A stretch of DNA of 64,000 bases from Agromyces allii (GTDB lineage: Bacteria; Actinomycetota; Actinomycetes; Actinomycetales; Microbacteriaceae), in the NCBI RefSeq assembly GCF_009749385.1, contig NZ_WBIN01000002.1, positions 398,953-462,952 of the forward strand, given 5' to 3'. A model generated the notes under the pieces. It was not told where the DNA came from, did not search any database, and was given only the letters and a program-made list of their open reading frames with translations. The translations under genes and the position numbers were made by a program. Of the stretch, positions 35,335 through 44,220 are shown piece after piece (position 1 is the first letter of the stretch; each line of letters opens with the position of its first letter).

Positions 35335-36129
35335 GTGTTCTCCGATGCGGAAGTCGCGGTGCACGCGGCCCAGGCAGGCGCGGCGGTCGCCCGCGCACGG
35401 TTCGGCACCGAGTCGCACCGCATCAGAGACACCGGAGTCGACTTCACCACGGACGCGGACGTTGAGGCAGAGCGCGCGATCCGTGCGGTGCTCGCGAAGC
35501 ATCGACCGGACGACGGAGTTCTCGGCGAGGAGTTCGGAGGAAGCAACGACCGCCCCCGTCGATGGCTGGTCGATCCCATCTGCGGCACCCTGAACCACGC
35601 CGCGGGCGTGCCGCTGTACGCCGTCAACGTCAGCCTCGAGATCGATGGCGTGACATCAGCAGCCGCGATCGCAGACCCTGCGGCCGGACAGACGTTCTGG
35701 ACCGACGGCATCGAAGCACGGCGGCGAGATGGTCCTTCGCGGGGCCAGGAGTCCGACGTGGACGTTCCCATCGCACCGGCCCCGACGTCGCGCATCGTCA
35801 CGGTCAACCTCGAGAGCCACTACCCCGGATCGATCGCCGACCGACTGCTCTTCGACGCGACGTTCCGCGAACAGTTCAGCCCGAGGTGTCTCTCGACCAC
35901 GCTGGCGCTCTCCTGGGTCGCCACCGGGCAACACGCCGGGTACATCACCGGTGGAGACCTTCGAAGCAGTGTGCACTGGTCCGCCGGCATCGCATTGTGT
36001 CGTGCGGCCGGTGCGCGCGTGACCAATCTGACGGGCGGCGACCTGCATACCGGCGCACACGGCCTGATCGCCGCCGCCGACGCAGAGACGCACGCCCGCA
36101 TGCTGGCCGTACTGAACACGATGCGATAG
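35335..36129 (+). CDS. inositol monophosphatase-family protein with altered metal-binding motifs
   Basis: 264 aa with the overall IMPase pattern: DFTTDADVEAERAI (about 36-50), GEEFGG (64-69) and WLVDPICGTLN (77-87). In active enzymes the last motif is DPxDGT; here Cys83 replaces the second metal-binding Asp. The second signature WDxAAG reads VHWSAG, with His214 where the ligand Asp is expected. The protein may be a divergent phosphatase or a non-catalytic binding protein. GTG 35335 is preceded by AGAGGGA. It follows the DHFR-like gene by 16 bp. Confidence 0.75.
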   Translation: MFSDAEVAVHAAQAGAAVARARFGTESHRIRDTGVDFTTDADVEAERAIRAVLAKHRPDDGVLGEEFGGSNDRPRRWLVDPICGTLNHAAGVPLYAVNVSLEIDGVTSAAAIADPAAGQTFWTDGIEARRRDGPSRGQESDVDVPIAPAPTSRIVTVNLESHYPGSIADRLLFDATFREQFSPRCLSTTLALSWVATGQHAGYITGGDLRSSVHWSAGIALCRAAGARVTNLTGGDLHTGAHGLIAAADAETHARMLAVLNTMR

Positions 36130-36285
36130 GCAGACGCGAGCCGCCCGTGCCCACGAAGATGGTGCGCCCGACCCGACCTCGGCATCCGTCGCCCATCCGA
36201 ACTTCCGTGCGCGTCCGTGCGGGCGTCCGGGGCGCTCGGGGTCGCGGGCGTCTCGCTCGACATCACGCAGCCTCGATCGACGTGG

Positions 36286-36774
36286 TCAGAGGCTGACGGT
36301 CTCGTTCTCGCCGCCGTCGTAGCGCTCGCCGGTGATCTTCGCCTTCACGAAGCTGATCAGGGTCGCGATGCGCCCGCCCGGGGTGTCCCAGAACTCGCCG
36401 GATTCCGCGGTGACGCGGATAAGGACGGCGTTCGGACTCTGGGGGCCGTCGGGCAACCAGGCCTCGACCGCCGCGTCCCACAGCTCGTCCTTCTTCGCGT
36501 GATCGTCGACGATCTCGGCGGTGCCGGCGAACGAGACGAACGTCGATCCGGAGTTCAGGGTCACCCCCACGGTCCGGTTCGCGGTGATCTCGCTGACGTC
36601 GCGCGAGTCGCGCTCGGCGAAGTACCAGAGCTCACCGGCATCCGTCACCTCGCGAGGCGCCATGGGCCGCGAGACGAGTCGACCTTCGCCGTTGATGGTC
36701 GTCAGCCATCCGTAGGGGATGCCGCGGGCGAGTTCGATGATTCGTTCAGCGGGGGTCTTCTCGGTGTCGGGCAT
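36286..36774 (-). CDS. pyridoxamine 5'-phosphate oxidase-like (general stress type) protein
   Basis: 162 aa with a split-barrel flavin-binding fold: ARGIPYGWLTTINGEGRLVSRPMAP near the start (quoted part: WLTTINGEGRLVSRPM), LWYFAERDSRDVSEI and VGVTLNSGSTFVSFAGTAE. This matches the general stress protein 26 subgroup, which binds FMN/F420-like cofactors. ATG 36774 has AAGGAGG upstream and overlaps the preceding gene by 29 bp. It is the last gene of a Dps-led stress operon. Confidence 0.85.
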   Translation of the reverse strand: MPDTEKTPAERIIELARGIPYGWLTTINGEGRLVSRPMAPREVTDAGELWYFAERDSRDVSEITANRTVGVTLNSGSTFVSFAGTAEIVDDHAKKDELWDAAVEAWLPDGPQSPNAVLIRVTAESGEFWDTPGGRIATLISFVKAKITGERYDGGENETVSL

Positions 36775-37069
36775 GTGCCCCTCCTTCGATCGATGTCGCC
36801 GATTCGACGCGAGGCGGACCGGCGTTGGGCGAGTCGGCCGCCGATGCTGCGCGGCGGACAAGCTCTTCGAGGCGGTCTTCGCCGACGCTGATCCCGGCAT
36901 CCTCCAGGCGCTGGCGAAGCAGTTCGCGCGCCTGCAGGCCAGGACTTTGCGTGAGGTCGGCCCGCGTCTGCACGACGATGCCGTCGAGCGCCTCGTCGAT
37001 CGTCCGGTCGTTCTGCTCCATCACCGGGGTGTCCCGCACCGTCTCGGATTCTTCACTGTGCTCCGTCAT
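36746..37069 (-). CDS. small conserved hypothetical protein in the dps operon
   Basis: 107 aa, acidic N-terminus (MTEHSEESETVRDTPVMEQNDR), then a helical centre (TIDEALDGIVVQTRADL; ARELLRQRLEDAGISV) and a basic tail. No family recognised. ATG 37069 has GAGAGGG six bases upstream, which argues for a real gene. It lies between the Dps and PPOX-type genes and overlaps the latter, so a role in stationary-phase or oxidative stress is suggested by context only. Confidence 0.65.
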   Translation of the reverse strand: MTEHSEESETVRDTPVMEQNDRTIDEALDGIVVQTRADLTQSPGLQARELLRQRLEDAGISVGEDRLEELVRRAASAADSPNAGPPRVESATSIEGGAHARHREDPR

Positions 37070-37107
37070 CGTGATCCCTCTCTGAGGCCGCGCGGGGGCG
37101 GACTCGT

Positions 37108-37671
37108 TCACGCCGTTCGGGCGACGCGGTTCTCCGCACTGACCATCCACGCGTACTGCTCGAGCTTCTCGAGGATCGCATGCAGGATGTCCGCGCTGGT
37201 GGGGTCCTCCTCGTCGACCGCGTCGTGCACGTCGCGACAGGTCGAGACGGTCGCCTCGAGGCGTTCGGTGACCAGATCGACGACCGCCGTGGTGTCGAGT
37301 TCGCCAGACGGGAACTCGGGAAGCGTCGTGGTCTCGGCAACCGTGTCGCTGCGCCCGTCGGGAAGCGCGTGGAGCGCACGCATCCGCTCGGCGACGGTAT
37401 CGCTGAACTCACGTGCGGAATCGATGATCTCGTCGAGTTGGCGGTGGGTGTCGCGGAAATTCGTTCCGACGACGTTCCAATGCGCCTGCTTGCCCTGGGA
37501 GGCGAGTTCGATCAGGTCGACGAGCACCTTCTGCAGATTCTCGCTCAGGCCCTTCGACGCGCTGAATCCGCTCTCGGCGTTCTGCTCGTCGGTGAGACCG
37601 GCCCCGCGGGCCGGGCGGCGCTTGTTACGGGTCGCGGATGACGTGCTCGCACTGCTCTGCTTCACTGGCAT
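37108..37671 (-). CDS. dps: Dps-family DNA-protection/ferritin-like protein
   Basis: 187 aa. The N-terminal 25 residues are Ser/Lys/Arg-rich, a likely flexible DNA-binding tail. The ferritin-like bundle carries the inter-subunit ferroxidase residues: His64 in GKQAHWNV, His76 and Asp80 in DTHRQLDEII, and Glu88. The DUF-free core length is normal. It stores and oxidises iron and protects DNA in starvation. First gene of a minus-strand operon with a small protein and a PPOX-type protein. Confidence 0.9.
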   Translation of the reverse strand: MPVKQSSASTSSATRNKRRPARGAGLTDEQNAESGFSASKGLSENLQKVLVDLIELASQGKQAHWNVVGTNFRDTHRQLDEIIDSAREFSDTVAERMRALHALPDGRSDTVAETTTLPEFPSGELDTTAVVDLVTERLEATVSTCRDVHDAVDEEDPTSADILHAILEKLEQYAWMVSAENRVARTA

Positions 37672-37977
37672 GCTCCGAGGCTACGCAGCAGCCGATCCCC
37701 CGTCACCGGATTGTCCATGGCATGGCCGTGTGATATCCCGCGACGCGGCTCGCGCGGTCGGTGCCGCTCTTCGCTCGCGTTCTCGCGCAGAGTTCACTCA
37801 TCGACGACAGGAAGGGCCGGAGACCTGGTTCGTGACCGCGTCGCGTCCGTGCACGGGGTGTTTGGTCGAACCGGTGGCCACCACCGACGATGGAGGTGTC
37901 CGCATCGTCGCCGACGTCAGCGCTCGGCGGCGATCACGGGGTCGGCACACGCCGGCATCAGCTCTGAAAGGTCTCCG
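37672..37977. other. intergenic region between dps and the SAHH-like gene
   Basis: About 306 bp between divergent genes, so it must hold both promoters. A plus-strand reading frame through it (around 37,725-37,975) gives a plausible but unrecognised peptide containing PETWFVTASRPCTGCL; without a ribosome site or known relative I do not call it a gene. Confidence 0.4.
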
Positions 37978-39162
37978 ATGCGCCCTCCCACCCTTGCTCC
38001 GACCGGCCACCCGGCGATCGACTGGGCCACCCGTTCCATGCCCCTGCTGGCCGACAGCATCCGGCGCGACTCCCCCGTCTTCGACGGTCTGCATGTGGGC
38101 ATCTGCATCCACATCGAACCGAAGACAGCGGTGCTCTGCCGTTGGCTGCTCGACCAGGGCGCACGCGTCACGCTCACCGGCAACGTCGGCACGACCGTTC
38201 CCGAGACCGCCCGGGCTCTGCAGGAACTGGGTGTGACCGTGATCGGCGATCGCGCCGATGATGCCGACACCCACGACCGGAATCTCGACGAACTCCTCGC
38301 GGCCACTCCCGACCTCATCATGGACAACGGCGGCGAGCTGATCGCCAGGCTCACCAGAGGTGCACCCAGATCCGAGGCCTTCCTCGGCGCCACGGAAGAG
38401 ACGACGACGGGTGGAATCGCCATCCGTTCCCTTCCCACGGCGCCGGACTTCCCCGTGATCGTGATCAACGACAGCCGACGGAAACTCATCGTCGAGAACG
38501 AGCACGGCGTCGGGCAGAGCATCGTCCAGGGATTCATGAACGCGACGAACTCGATGGTGCCGGGAGCCCGCGCCACCGTGGTCGGCTACGGACCATGCGG
38601 CAAGGGAGTGGCCGACACGCTCCGCGGTCTGGGCGCGACCGTGAGCGTCGTGGACACCGACCCGTTCCGGGCGCTCGAGGCGATCATGCGGGGCCACACG
38701 GTCGGCACCCTCGAGACGGTGCTCCCGACCACCGAACTGCTGTTCCTCGCGACCGGGGCGCGCAACGTCATCGGTGCTGCGCAGTTGCCGTTCCTGGCCG
38801 ACGGCGTCATCATCGCCGGAGTCGGACACGAGGGCCTCGAGCTTGACTCCGAGGCGCTGCTGCGCGAGACCCGGCACACGATCAACCTGTCTCCCGCGGG
38901 AGGCGACCCCGACGCCCGAGTCCTGCATCGACTGGCGGACAGCCGGGAGATCATCACGCTCCACAGCACTCGGATGATCAATCTCACCGCGGCCGGCGGC
39001 AATCCGATCCAGGCCATGGATCTCGGGCTGTCACTGCAAGCCCGCAGCCTCGCAGCGATCGCCCGAAAGGATGCCGGGTGGACAGGGGCCGGACCCGTGC
39101 CCGCGAACATCGACCGAGAACTCGCTGAAGCGCTCGTCGCGCTCCTCAGCAAGAACGGCTGA
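37978..39162 (+). CDS. S-adenosylhomocysteine hydrolase-like protein, divergent
   Basis: 394 aa, clearly in the adenosylhomocysteinase family: EETTTGGIAIRS (140-151), INDSRRKLIVEN (163-174) with the catalytic-type Lys169, and the NAD loop GYGPCGKG (203-210). It is shorter than typical SahH (about 420-490 aa), lacks the C-terminal Lys-Tyr tail, has MDNGGE where DDGGD is usual and Glu173 where the active-site Asp follows Lys. It is probably a paralog acting on another nucleoside or thioether rather than the housekeeping enzyme. ATG 37978 has GAAAGG upstream. Confidence 0.78.
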   Translation: MRPPTLAPTGHPAIDWATRSMPLLADSIRRDSPVFDGLHVGICIHIEPKTAVLCRWLLDQGARVTLTGNVGTTVPETARALQELGVTVIGDRADDADTHDRNLDELLAATPDLIMDNGGELIARLTRGAPRSEAFLGATEETTTGGIAIRSLPTAPDFPVIVINDSRRKLIVENEHGVGQSIVQGFMNATNSMVPGARATVVGYGPCGKGVADTLRGLGATVSVVDTDPFRALEAIMRGHTVGTLETVLPTTELLFLATGARNVIGAAQLPFLADGVIIAGVGHEGLELDSEALLRETRHTINLSPAGGDPDARVLHRLADSREIITLHSTRMINLTAAGGNPIQAMDLGLSLQARSLAAIARKDAGWTGAGPVPANIDRELAEALVALLSKNG

Positions 39163-39192
39163 CGTCACCAAGCCCTTCTGCGGGGCCGCCGC

Positions 39193-40158
39193 TCACTCCG
39201 CAGGTCGCGCGAGTCGCATCGTGGCACCCGCGCGGGCGGCGAACGTGGTGGCGCTCGCGGTGATCGTGCGGCGCATCACCTCGACGGCCGCGGTCGGCGC
39301 GACATCCGCGGGTCGGGCGACGCTGATCGTGCGCGAGAGCGCGGACCCGGTGACCTCCGACGCGTCGTTCCTCGGCACCTCGAGCCGCACCGACCGCAGT
39401 CCGGGCCGGTCGATCAGCACCATCGCGGGCACGATCGCGACGCCGAGGCCGCGCTCGACGAAGCGCAGCACGGCGTCCATCTCCGCACCCTCGAGCACGA
39501 CCTCGGGAGTGAGCCCCGATGCACGGAACGCCGCGTCCGTCGTGCTGCGCAGGTCGTAGCTCGAGCTGAAGACGACCTGCGGCAACACCGCCACCTCGTC
39601 GAGCGAGACGGTGTCGCCGGCGGCGACGGGCGGCGCGGTGGCCGAGGAGATCACCACGAGCTCCTCGACGAGCAGCGGCGTCACCGTGAAGCGCTCGGTG
39701 GTCGAGGCATCCGACGTCGTGATGAGCGCGAGGTCGAGTTCGCCGCTCGCGAGTTCGTCGAGCAGCCGTCGCGACCCGTGCTCCGAGAGGTGCAGTTCGA
39801 TCGCCGGATGCTCGGCGTGGAACACGCTCAACACCTCGGCGACGAGGCTGATGCAGAGGGTGGGCGTGGCCCCGAGCCGCACCCGACCGCGCTCGAGGCC
39901 CGCGAGTTCGGCGAGCTCCCGCCTGACGGACTCGGCGTCGCTGAGCATGCGGCGCGCGAGCGGCAGCAGCGACTCCCCCGCGACCGTGAGGGTGCTGCGC
40001 CCGCGCGCGCGGTGGAACAGCTCGGCACCGAGATCGTGCTCGAGCGCGGCGATCTGGCGACTGAGCGAGGGCTGGGCGAGGTACAGCTCCTCGGCGGCTC
40101 GGGTGAAGTTGCCGAACCGGGCCACCTCGACGAAGCTGCGCAGTTGTTCGAGGTTCAC
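39193..40158 (-). CDS. LysR-family transcriptional regulator
   Basis: 321 aa. N-terminal winged helix with the LysR signature (LRSFVEVARFGNFTRAAEEL, then AQPSLSRQIAALE) and a C-terminal two-lobe effector-binding domain. Divergent from the flavoprotein gene at 40212, with 53 bp between them holding a palindrome at 40174-40197, the usual arrangement for a LysR regulator and its target. Effector unknown. Confidence 0.93.
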   Translation of the reverse strand: MNLEQLRSFVEVARFGNFTRAAEELYLAQPSLSRQIAALEHDLGAELFHRARGRSTLTVAGESLLPLARRMLSDAESVRRELAELAGLERGRVRLGATPTLCISLVAEVLSVFHAEHPAIELHLSEHGSRRLLDELASGELDLALITTSDASTTERFTVTPLLVEELVVISSATAPPVAAGDTVSLDEVAVLPQVVFSSSYDLRSTTDAAFRASGLTPEVVLEGAEMDAVLRFVERGLGVAIVPAMVLIDRPGLRSVRLEVPRNDASEVTGSALSRTISVARPADVAPTAAVEVMRRTITASATTFAARAGATMRLARPAE

Positions 40159-40173
40159 ATCTATAGCGTACGC

Positions 40174-40197
40174 GCATCGTTCTCATGAGTTAGATGC
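40174..40197. promoter_or_regulatory. nested palindrome in the LysR/flavoprotein divergent promoter
   Basis: GCATC (40174-40178) and GATGC (40193-40197) flank the perfect palindrome CTCATGAG (40182-40189), all centred on the same point. Position and symmetry fit a LysR-type regulator site; the binding protein is inferred. Confidence 0.6.
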
Positions 40198-40211
40198 ATT
40201 GGAGTAATCGG

Positions 40212-41990
40212 ATGCCGGTGCCTAGCGTTGCACGCATGACCTCCCCGACCCCCTCGAACACCCCAGAACGCCAGATCTCCACGACCGTGCTCGTCATCGG
40301 CACCGGCGGATCGGGCCTGCGCGCCGCCATCGAGCTCGCGGAGGCGGGCGTCGACGTGCTCGCTCTCGGCAAGCGGCCCAAGTCCGACGCGCACACCTCG
40401 CTCGCGGCCGGCGGCATCAACGCCGCCCTCGCCACGATGGACGCCGACGACAGTTGGCAGCAGCACGCCGCCGACACGCTGAAGGAGAGCTACCTGCTCG
40501 CCAACCCGCACACGGTCGAGATCGTGACCTCGGGTGCCGCCCGCGGCATCGACGACCTCGAGCGCTACGGCATGCCGTTCGCCCGTGAGGACGACGGCCG
40601 CATCTCGCAGCGTTTCTTCGGCGCGCACACGTATCGGCGCACGGCGTTCGCGGGCGACTACACGGGCCTCGAGATCCAGCGCACGCTCATCAACCGCGCC
40701 GCGCAGCTCGACGTGCCGATCCTCGACACGGTCTACGTCACGCGCATCCTCGTGAACGACGAGGGCGCGGTGTTCGGCGCCTACGGCTTCGACGTCGAGG
40801 ACGGCACGCGCTACCTCATCCACGCCGACGCGGTCATCCTCGCCGCGGGCGGCCACAACCGCATCTGGCGCCGCACGTCGTCGCGACGCGACGAGAACAC
40901 CGGCGACTCGTGGCGCCTGGCCGTCGAGGCGGGTGGTCGGGTGCGCGACCCCGAACTCGTGCAGTTCCACCCCTCGGGCATCATCGAGCCCGAGAACGCG
41001 GCCGGCACGCTCATCTCCGAGGCGGCCCGCGGCGAGGGCGGCATCCTCACCAACGGCCTCGGCGAGCGTTTCATGCACCGGTACGACCCCGAGCGGCTCG
41101 AGCTCTCGACCCGCGACCGGGTCGCCCTCGCCTGCTACACCGAGATCAAGGAGGGGCGCGGAACGCCCAACGGCGGCGTCTGGCTGGATGTCTCGCACCT
41201 GCCCCGCGAGACGATCATGCAGCGCCTCCCCCGTGTGTACCAGACCATGCTCGAGCTCCAGATGCTCGACATCACGAAGGAGCCGATCGAGATCGCGCCG
41301 ACCGCGCACTACTCGATGGGCGGCGTGTGGGTGCGCCCCGAGGACCACGGCACCGACGTGCCCGGCCTGTACGCGATCGGCGAGGCCTCGTCGGGCCTGC
41401 ACGGCGCGAACCGCCTCGGCGGGAACTCGCTCATCGAGCTGCTCGTGTTCGGACGCATCGTCGGCCAGGCCGCGATCGACTACTCGCGCGCGCTTCCGGC
41501 GCAGCAGCGGTCGGCGGCCGCAGTCCAGACCGCGCGAGACGAGATCGCCACGCTGCTCGCCGGCGACGGCACCGAGAACGTGCGAGCCCTGCAGCGCGCC
41601 ATCCGCAACACCATGACCGAGCACGCCGGCGTGGTCCGCGACGAGCAGGGCCTGCTGGCCGGCCTCGCCGAGCTCGACGCGATCGAGGCGCGCATGGCGG
41701 ATGTCGGTGTGCACCCCGACATCGCCGGCTACCAGGACCTGGCGCACGCCTTCGACCTCAAGTCCGCCGCGCTCGCCGCCCGTGCCACCCTCGAGGCCGC
41801 ACTCGAGCGCCGCGAGACCCGCGGCTGCCACAACCGCAGCGACTTCCCCGAGACGGATGCCGCGCTGCAGGTGAACCTCGTCTGGTCGCCGTCCGCCGGA
41901 GTCACCCGCGAGTCCATCCCGCCCATCCCCTCCGAGATCGCGGCCCTCATGCGCGAGGAGGTCTCGGTGGCCGGCAAGCTCGTCGAGTAG
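40212..41990 (+). CDS. fumarate reductase/succinate dehydrogenase-type flavoprotein
   Basis: About 592 aa. FAD-binding Rossmann motif VIGTGGSGLRAAIELAE, the flavin-attachment/active-site region with SLAAGGINAALAT, QFHPSGII, RGEGGILTNGLGERFM, catalytic HYSMGGVWV and the GLHGANRLGGNSLIE block are all present, so it belongs with SdhA/FrdA/L-aspartate oxidase flavoproteins. No iron-sulphur or membrane subunit gene adjoins it, so an L-aspartate oxidase-like or stand-alone fumarate-reducing role is possible. ATG 40212 has GGAG seven bases upstream; ATG 40236 is an alternative. Probably controlled by the divergent LysR. Confidence 0.85.
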   Translation: MPVPSVARMTSPTPSNTPERQISTTVLVIGTGGSGLRAAIELAEAGVDVLALGKRPKSDAHTSLAAGGINAALATMDADDSWQQHAADTLKESYLLANPHTVEIVTSGAARGIDDLERYGMPFAREDDGRISQRFFGAHTYRRTAFAGDYTGLEIQRTLINRAAQLDVPILDTVYVTRILVNDEGAVFGAYGFDVEDGTRYLIHADAVILAAGGHNRIWRRTSSRRDENTGDSWRLAVEAGGRVRDPELVQFHPSGIIEPENAAGTLISEAARGEGGILTNGLGERFMHRYDPERLELSTRDRVALACYTEIKEGRGTPNGGVWLDVSHLPRETIMQRLPRVYQTMLELQMLDITKEPIEIAPTAHYSMGGVWVRPEDHGTDVPGLYAIGEASSGLHGANRLGGNSLIELLVFGRIVGQAAIDYSRALPAQQRSAAAVQTARDEIATLLAGDGTENVRALQRAIRNTMTEHAGVVRDEQGLLAGLAELDAIEARMADVGVHPDIAGYQDLAHAFDLKSAALAARATLEAALERRETRGCHNRSDFPETDAALQVNLVWSPSAGVTRESIPPIPSEIAALMREEVSVAGKLVE

Positions 41991-42225
41991 CCGGCGCCGC
42001 GCCGGTCGCTCATCATCCTCGAGCAATGGCTCACCAGGGAGCGTGATCACACGACCAGACCGTGGATCGACTTCTGCATACGCCATGAACCCCCGACTGC
42101 TCGTCGAGTATCCCTCCGCTCGCTCCGAACTCGACGCTCGCTCCATGCCCGGACCTGCCACGAACCCGAGGGGCAGCGCAATGAGGGCCGACGCCAGCAG
42201 GACGACGCCGGGCCACGCCAGGCTT

Positions 42226-42243
42226 TTATGAGTACACTCATAA
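42226..42243. promoter_or_regulatory. A/T-rich palindrome before the quinone-oxidoreductase-like gene
   Basis: TTATGAGTACACTCATAA: 8-bp perfect arms around a 2-nt centre, about 80 bp upstream of ATG 42323. It lies in a 332-bp intergenic stretch (41991-42322) with no convincing gene, though a short hydrophobic minus-strand reading frame (ALIALPLGFVAG) occurs there. Typical of a TetR- or MarR-type operator. Confidence 0.6.
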
Positions 42244-42322
42244 TTGAGCAGCGTCATTCTTGCTCGACCAATACCCCTCGCGAGAGCGGGTTGCATTCCA
42301 GTCGCGTTAGGGAGTCCACCGT

Positions 42323-43318
42323 ATGAGAGCGTTCATCTTCGAGAAGTACAAGCAGGACCTCCACGTGGCGGACATCGCAGAACCCATCGTTGGCGAGCAC
42401 GACGTCCTCGTGAAGGTCCTGGCGGCGGGGGTCAACCAACTGGATGAGAAGATCCGAACCGGCGAGTTCAAGCAGATCCTCCCCTACTCCCTTCCGCTCA
42501 CGCTCGGGCACGACCTCGCCGGCACCGTGATTCAGGTGGGCTCAAGCGTCGGCGACTTCAAGCCGGGTGACCAGGTGTACGCGCGTCCGCGTGATCACCG
42601 GATCGGCACGTTCGCCGAGCGCATCGCCGTCCACGAAGACGACGTCGCTTTCCAGCCGACCACGATCAGCGCCATCGAGGCCGCGTCGCTCCCACTCGTA
42701 GCACTGACGGCATGGCAGGCGCTCGTCGTCAGGGGCAACGTACAGCCCGGACAGAGAGTCCTCATCCACGCAGGTGCCGGCGGCGTCGGGACCATCGCGA
42801 TCCAACTCGCCAAGCACCTCGGTGCCCACGTCGCGACGACCGCATCCGCCTCGAACGCGGCCTTCGTGCGCGACCTCGGCGCAGACGTCGTGATCGACTA
42901 CCGATCCCAAGACTTCGAAGAGGAGCTTTCCGGGTACGACCTCGTGCTCGACAGCCTCGGCGGCCAGAATCTGGAGCGGTCGCTCCGAGTGCTGAAGCGC
43001 GGCGGGATGGCGATCGGGATCTCCGGGCCGCCGACACCGGCCTTCGCGAAGCAGGCGGGCTTGAACCCGGCCCTGAGGCTCGCGATCGCTGCACTCAGCC
43101 GAAAGATCCGCGCGCGAGCGAAAGAGCTCGGCGTGAGCTACGACTTCCTTCTCATGGAGGCGAGCGGCGATCAGCTCCGTCAGATCGCCGGACTCGTGGA
43201 TGCCGGGGCGATCCGTCCGATCGTCGACAGGACGTTTCCGTTCACGCAGACGGGGCGGGCCCTGCAATCACTTGCAGAAGGAGGCTCCCGCGGAAAGACC
43301 GTCATCGTCGTCGGGTAG
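42323..43318 (+). CDS. NADP-dependent quinone oxidoreductase-like (MDR family)
   Basis: 331 aa of the medium-chain dehydrogenase/reductase superfamily without zinc-ligand cysteines, as in quinone oxidoreductases. GroES-like N-terminal domain with LAAGVNQLDEKIRTGEF and LGHDLAGTV; Rossmann domain with HAGAGGVGTIAIQLAKHLGA (about 150-169). ATG 42323 begins MRAFIFEKYKQ, a normal family start. Preceded by an A/T-rich palindrome; a nitroreductase gene follows 218 bp later in the same direction. Confidence 0.92.
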   Translation: MRAFIFEKYKQDLHVADIAEPIVGEHDVLVKVLAAGVNQLDEKIRTGEFKQILPYSLPLTLGHDLAGTVIQVGSSVGDFKPGDQVYARPRDHRIGTFAERIAVHEDDVAFQPTTISAIEAASLPLVALTAWQALVVRGNVQPGQRVLIHAGAGGVGTIAIQLAKHLGAHVATTASASNAAFVRDLGADVVIDYRSQDFEEELSGYDLVLDSLGGQNLERSLRVLKRGGMAIGISGPPTPAFAKQAGLNPALRLAIAALSRKIRARAKELGVSYDFLLMEASGDQLRQIAGLVDAGAIRPIVDRTFPFTQTGRALQSLAEGGSRGKTVIVVG

Positions 43319-43536
43319 CCCGCCATCGCCGAGATGGCACCGCGATCGGATGGCAGTCGACGGATCATTCGAGCCGCCTCCGCTCGGTGCACAGCGAGCG
43401 CACACGACCTCAGCGAGAAATGCTGCGCATTGGGTAGTCCGAGGTCTCTCCGTTACGTGGCCACCTCTCCGCATCAACCACGGCAGGAGAATGACACTCG
43501 GCCGCTACCGACGCCGACTCGACGAGAGGGCACGTT

Positions 43537-44163
43537 ATGACCGAACTCCTCCCCCTGAACCCCGATGAGCTACTGACTACCACCCGTGCCGTGCGCAAGC
43601 GTCTCGACCTCGAACGCCCGGTGCCCATCGAACTCGTGAAGGAGGCCCTCGGCGTCGCACTTCAGGCACCCTCAGGCGGAAACCGTCAGAAGTGGCACTG
43701 GATCGTGATCACCGATCCCGAACGGCGCAGGATCGTCGCCGAGCACTACGCGGCCTCGTACCGCGCCTACGCGTCTCAACAACCCTCGGCCCCCTCCGCG
43801 GAGCGCGCGAAGATCATCTCGAGCTCGGACTACCTCGCCGACATCCTGGCGCAGGTACCGGTCCTCATCATCGGCGCCATCGACACCGGCGAGACCGAAC
43901 TCCCGACCGGCAACCAGGCAGGGCTCTGGGGATCGGTCCTTCCCGCAGCATGGAACCTCGCCCTCGCCCTGCGCGCGCGTGGTCTCGGCTCGGCCTGGAC
44001 CACCCTCCACCTGCGGTACGAACGCGAGGTGGCCGAAGCGCTCGGCATCCCCTCGACCGTGCACCAGGGCGTCCTCCTGCCCGTCGCGTACTCCATGGGC
44101 GTGGACTTCAGACCAGCGCCGCGCGGCCCGCTCGACGACGTCGTCCACATCAACACCTGGTAG
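43537..44163 (+). CDS. nitroreductase family protein
   Basis: 208 aa flavin-dependent nitroreductase-like protein: TTTRAVRKRLDLERPV near residue 13, QAPSGGNRQKWHW (about 44-56, FMN contacts), and the C-terminal ALGIPSTVHQGVLLPVAYSMG segment. Reduces nitro- or quinone-type substrates with NAD(P)H. ATG 43537; co-directional with the oxidoreductase and convergent with the TetR gene 57 bp away. Confidence 0.9.
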   Translation: MTELLPLNPDELLTTTRAVRKRLDLERPVPIELVKEALGVALQAPSGGNRQKWHWIVITDPERRRIVAEHYAASYRAYASQQPSAPSAERAKIISSSDYLADILAQVPVLIIGAIDTGETELPTGNQAGLWGSVLPAAWNLALALRARGLGSAWTTLHLRYEREVAEALGIPSTVHQGVLLPVAYSMGVDFRPAPRGPLDDVVHINTW

Positions 44164-44220
44164 CGCGGGGCCGAGAGCACGCGTCATCCCTCGCCGAGAC
44201 GATCGAAGGGCTCCGAGCGG

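Noticed and set aside
42047..42241. Short minus-strand ORF with a hydrophobic stretch
   Set aside because: No ribosome site, overlaps the operator-like palindrome, and the tail after the hydrophobic segment has no protein-like pattern; could be a decayed fragment.
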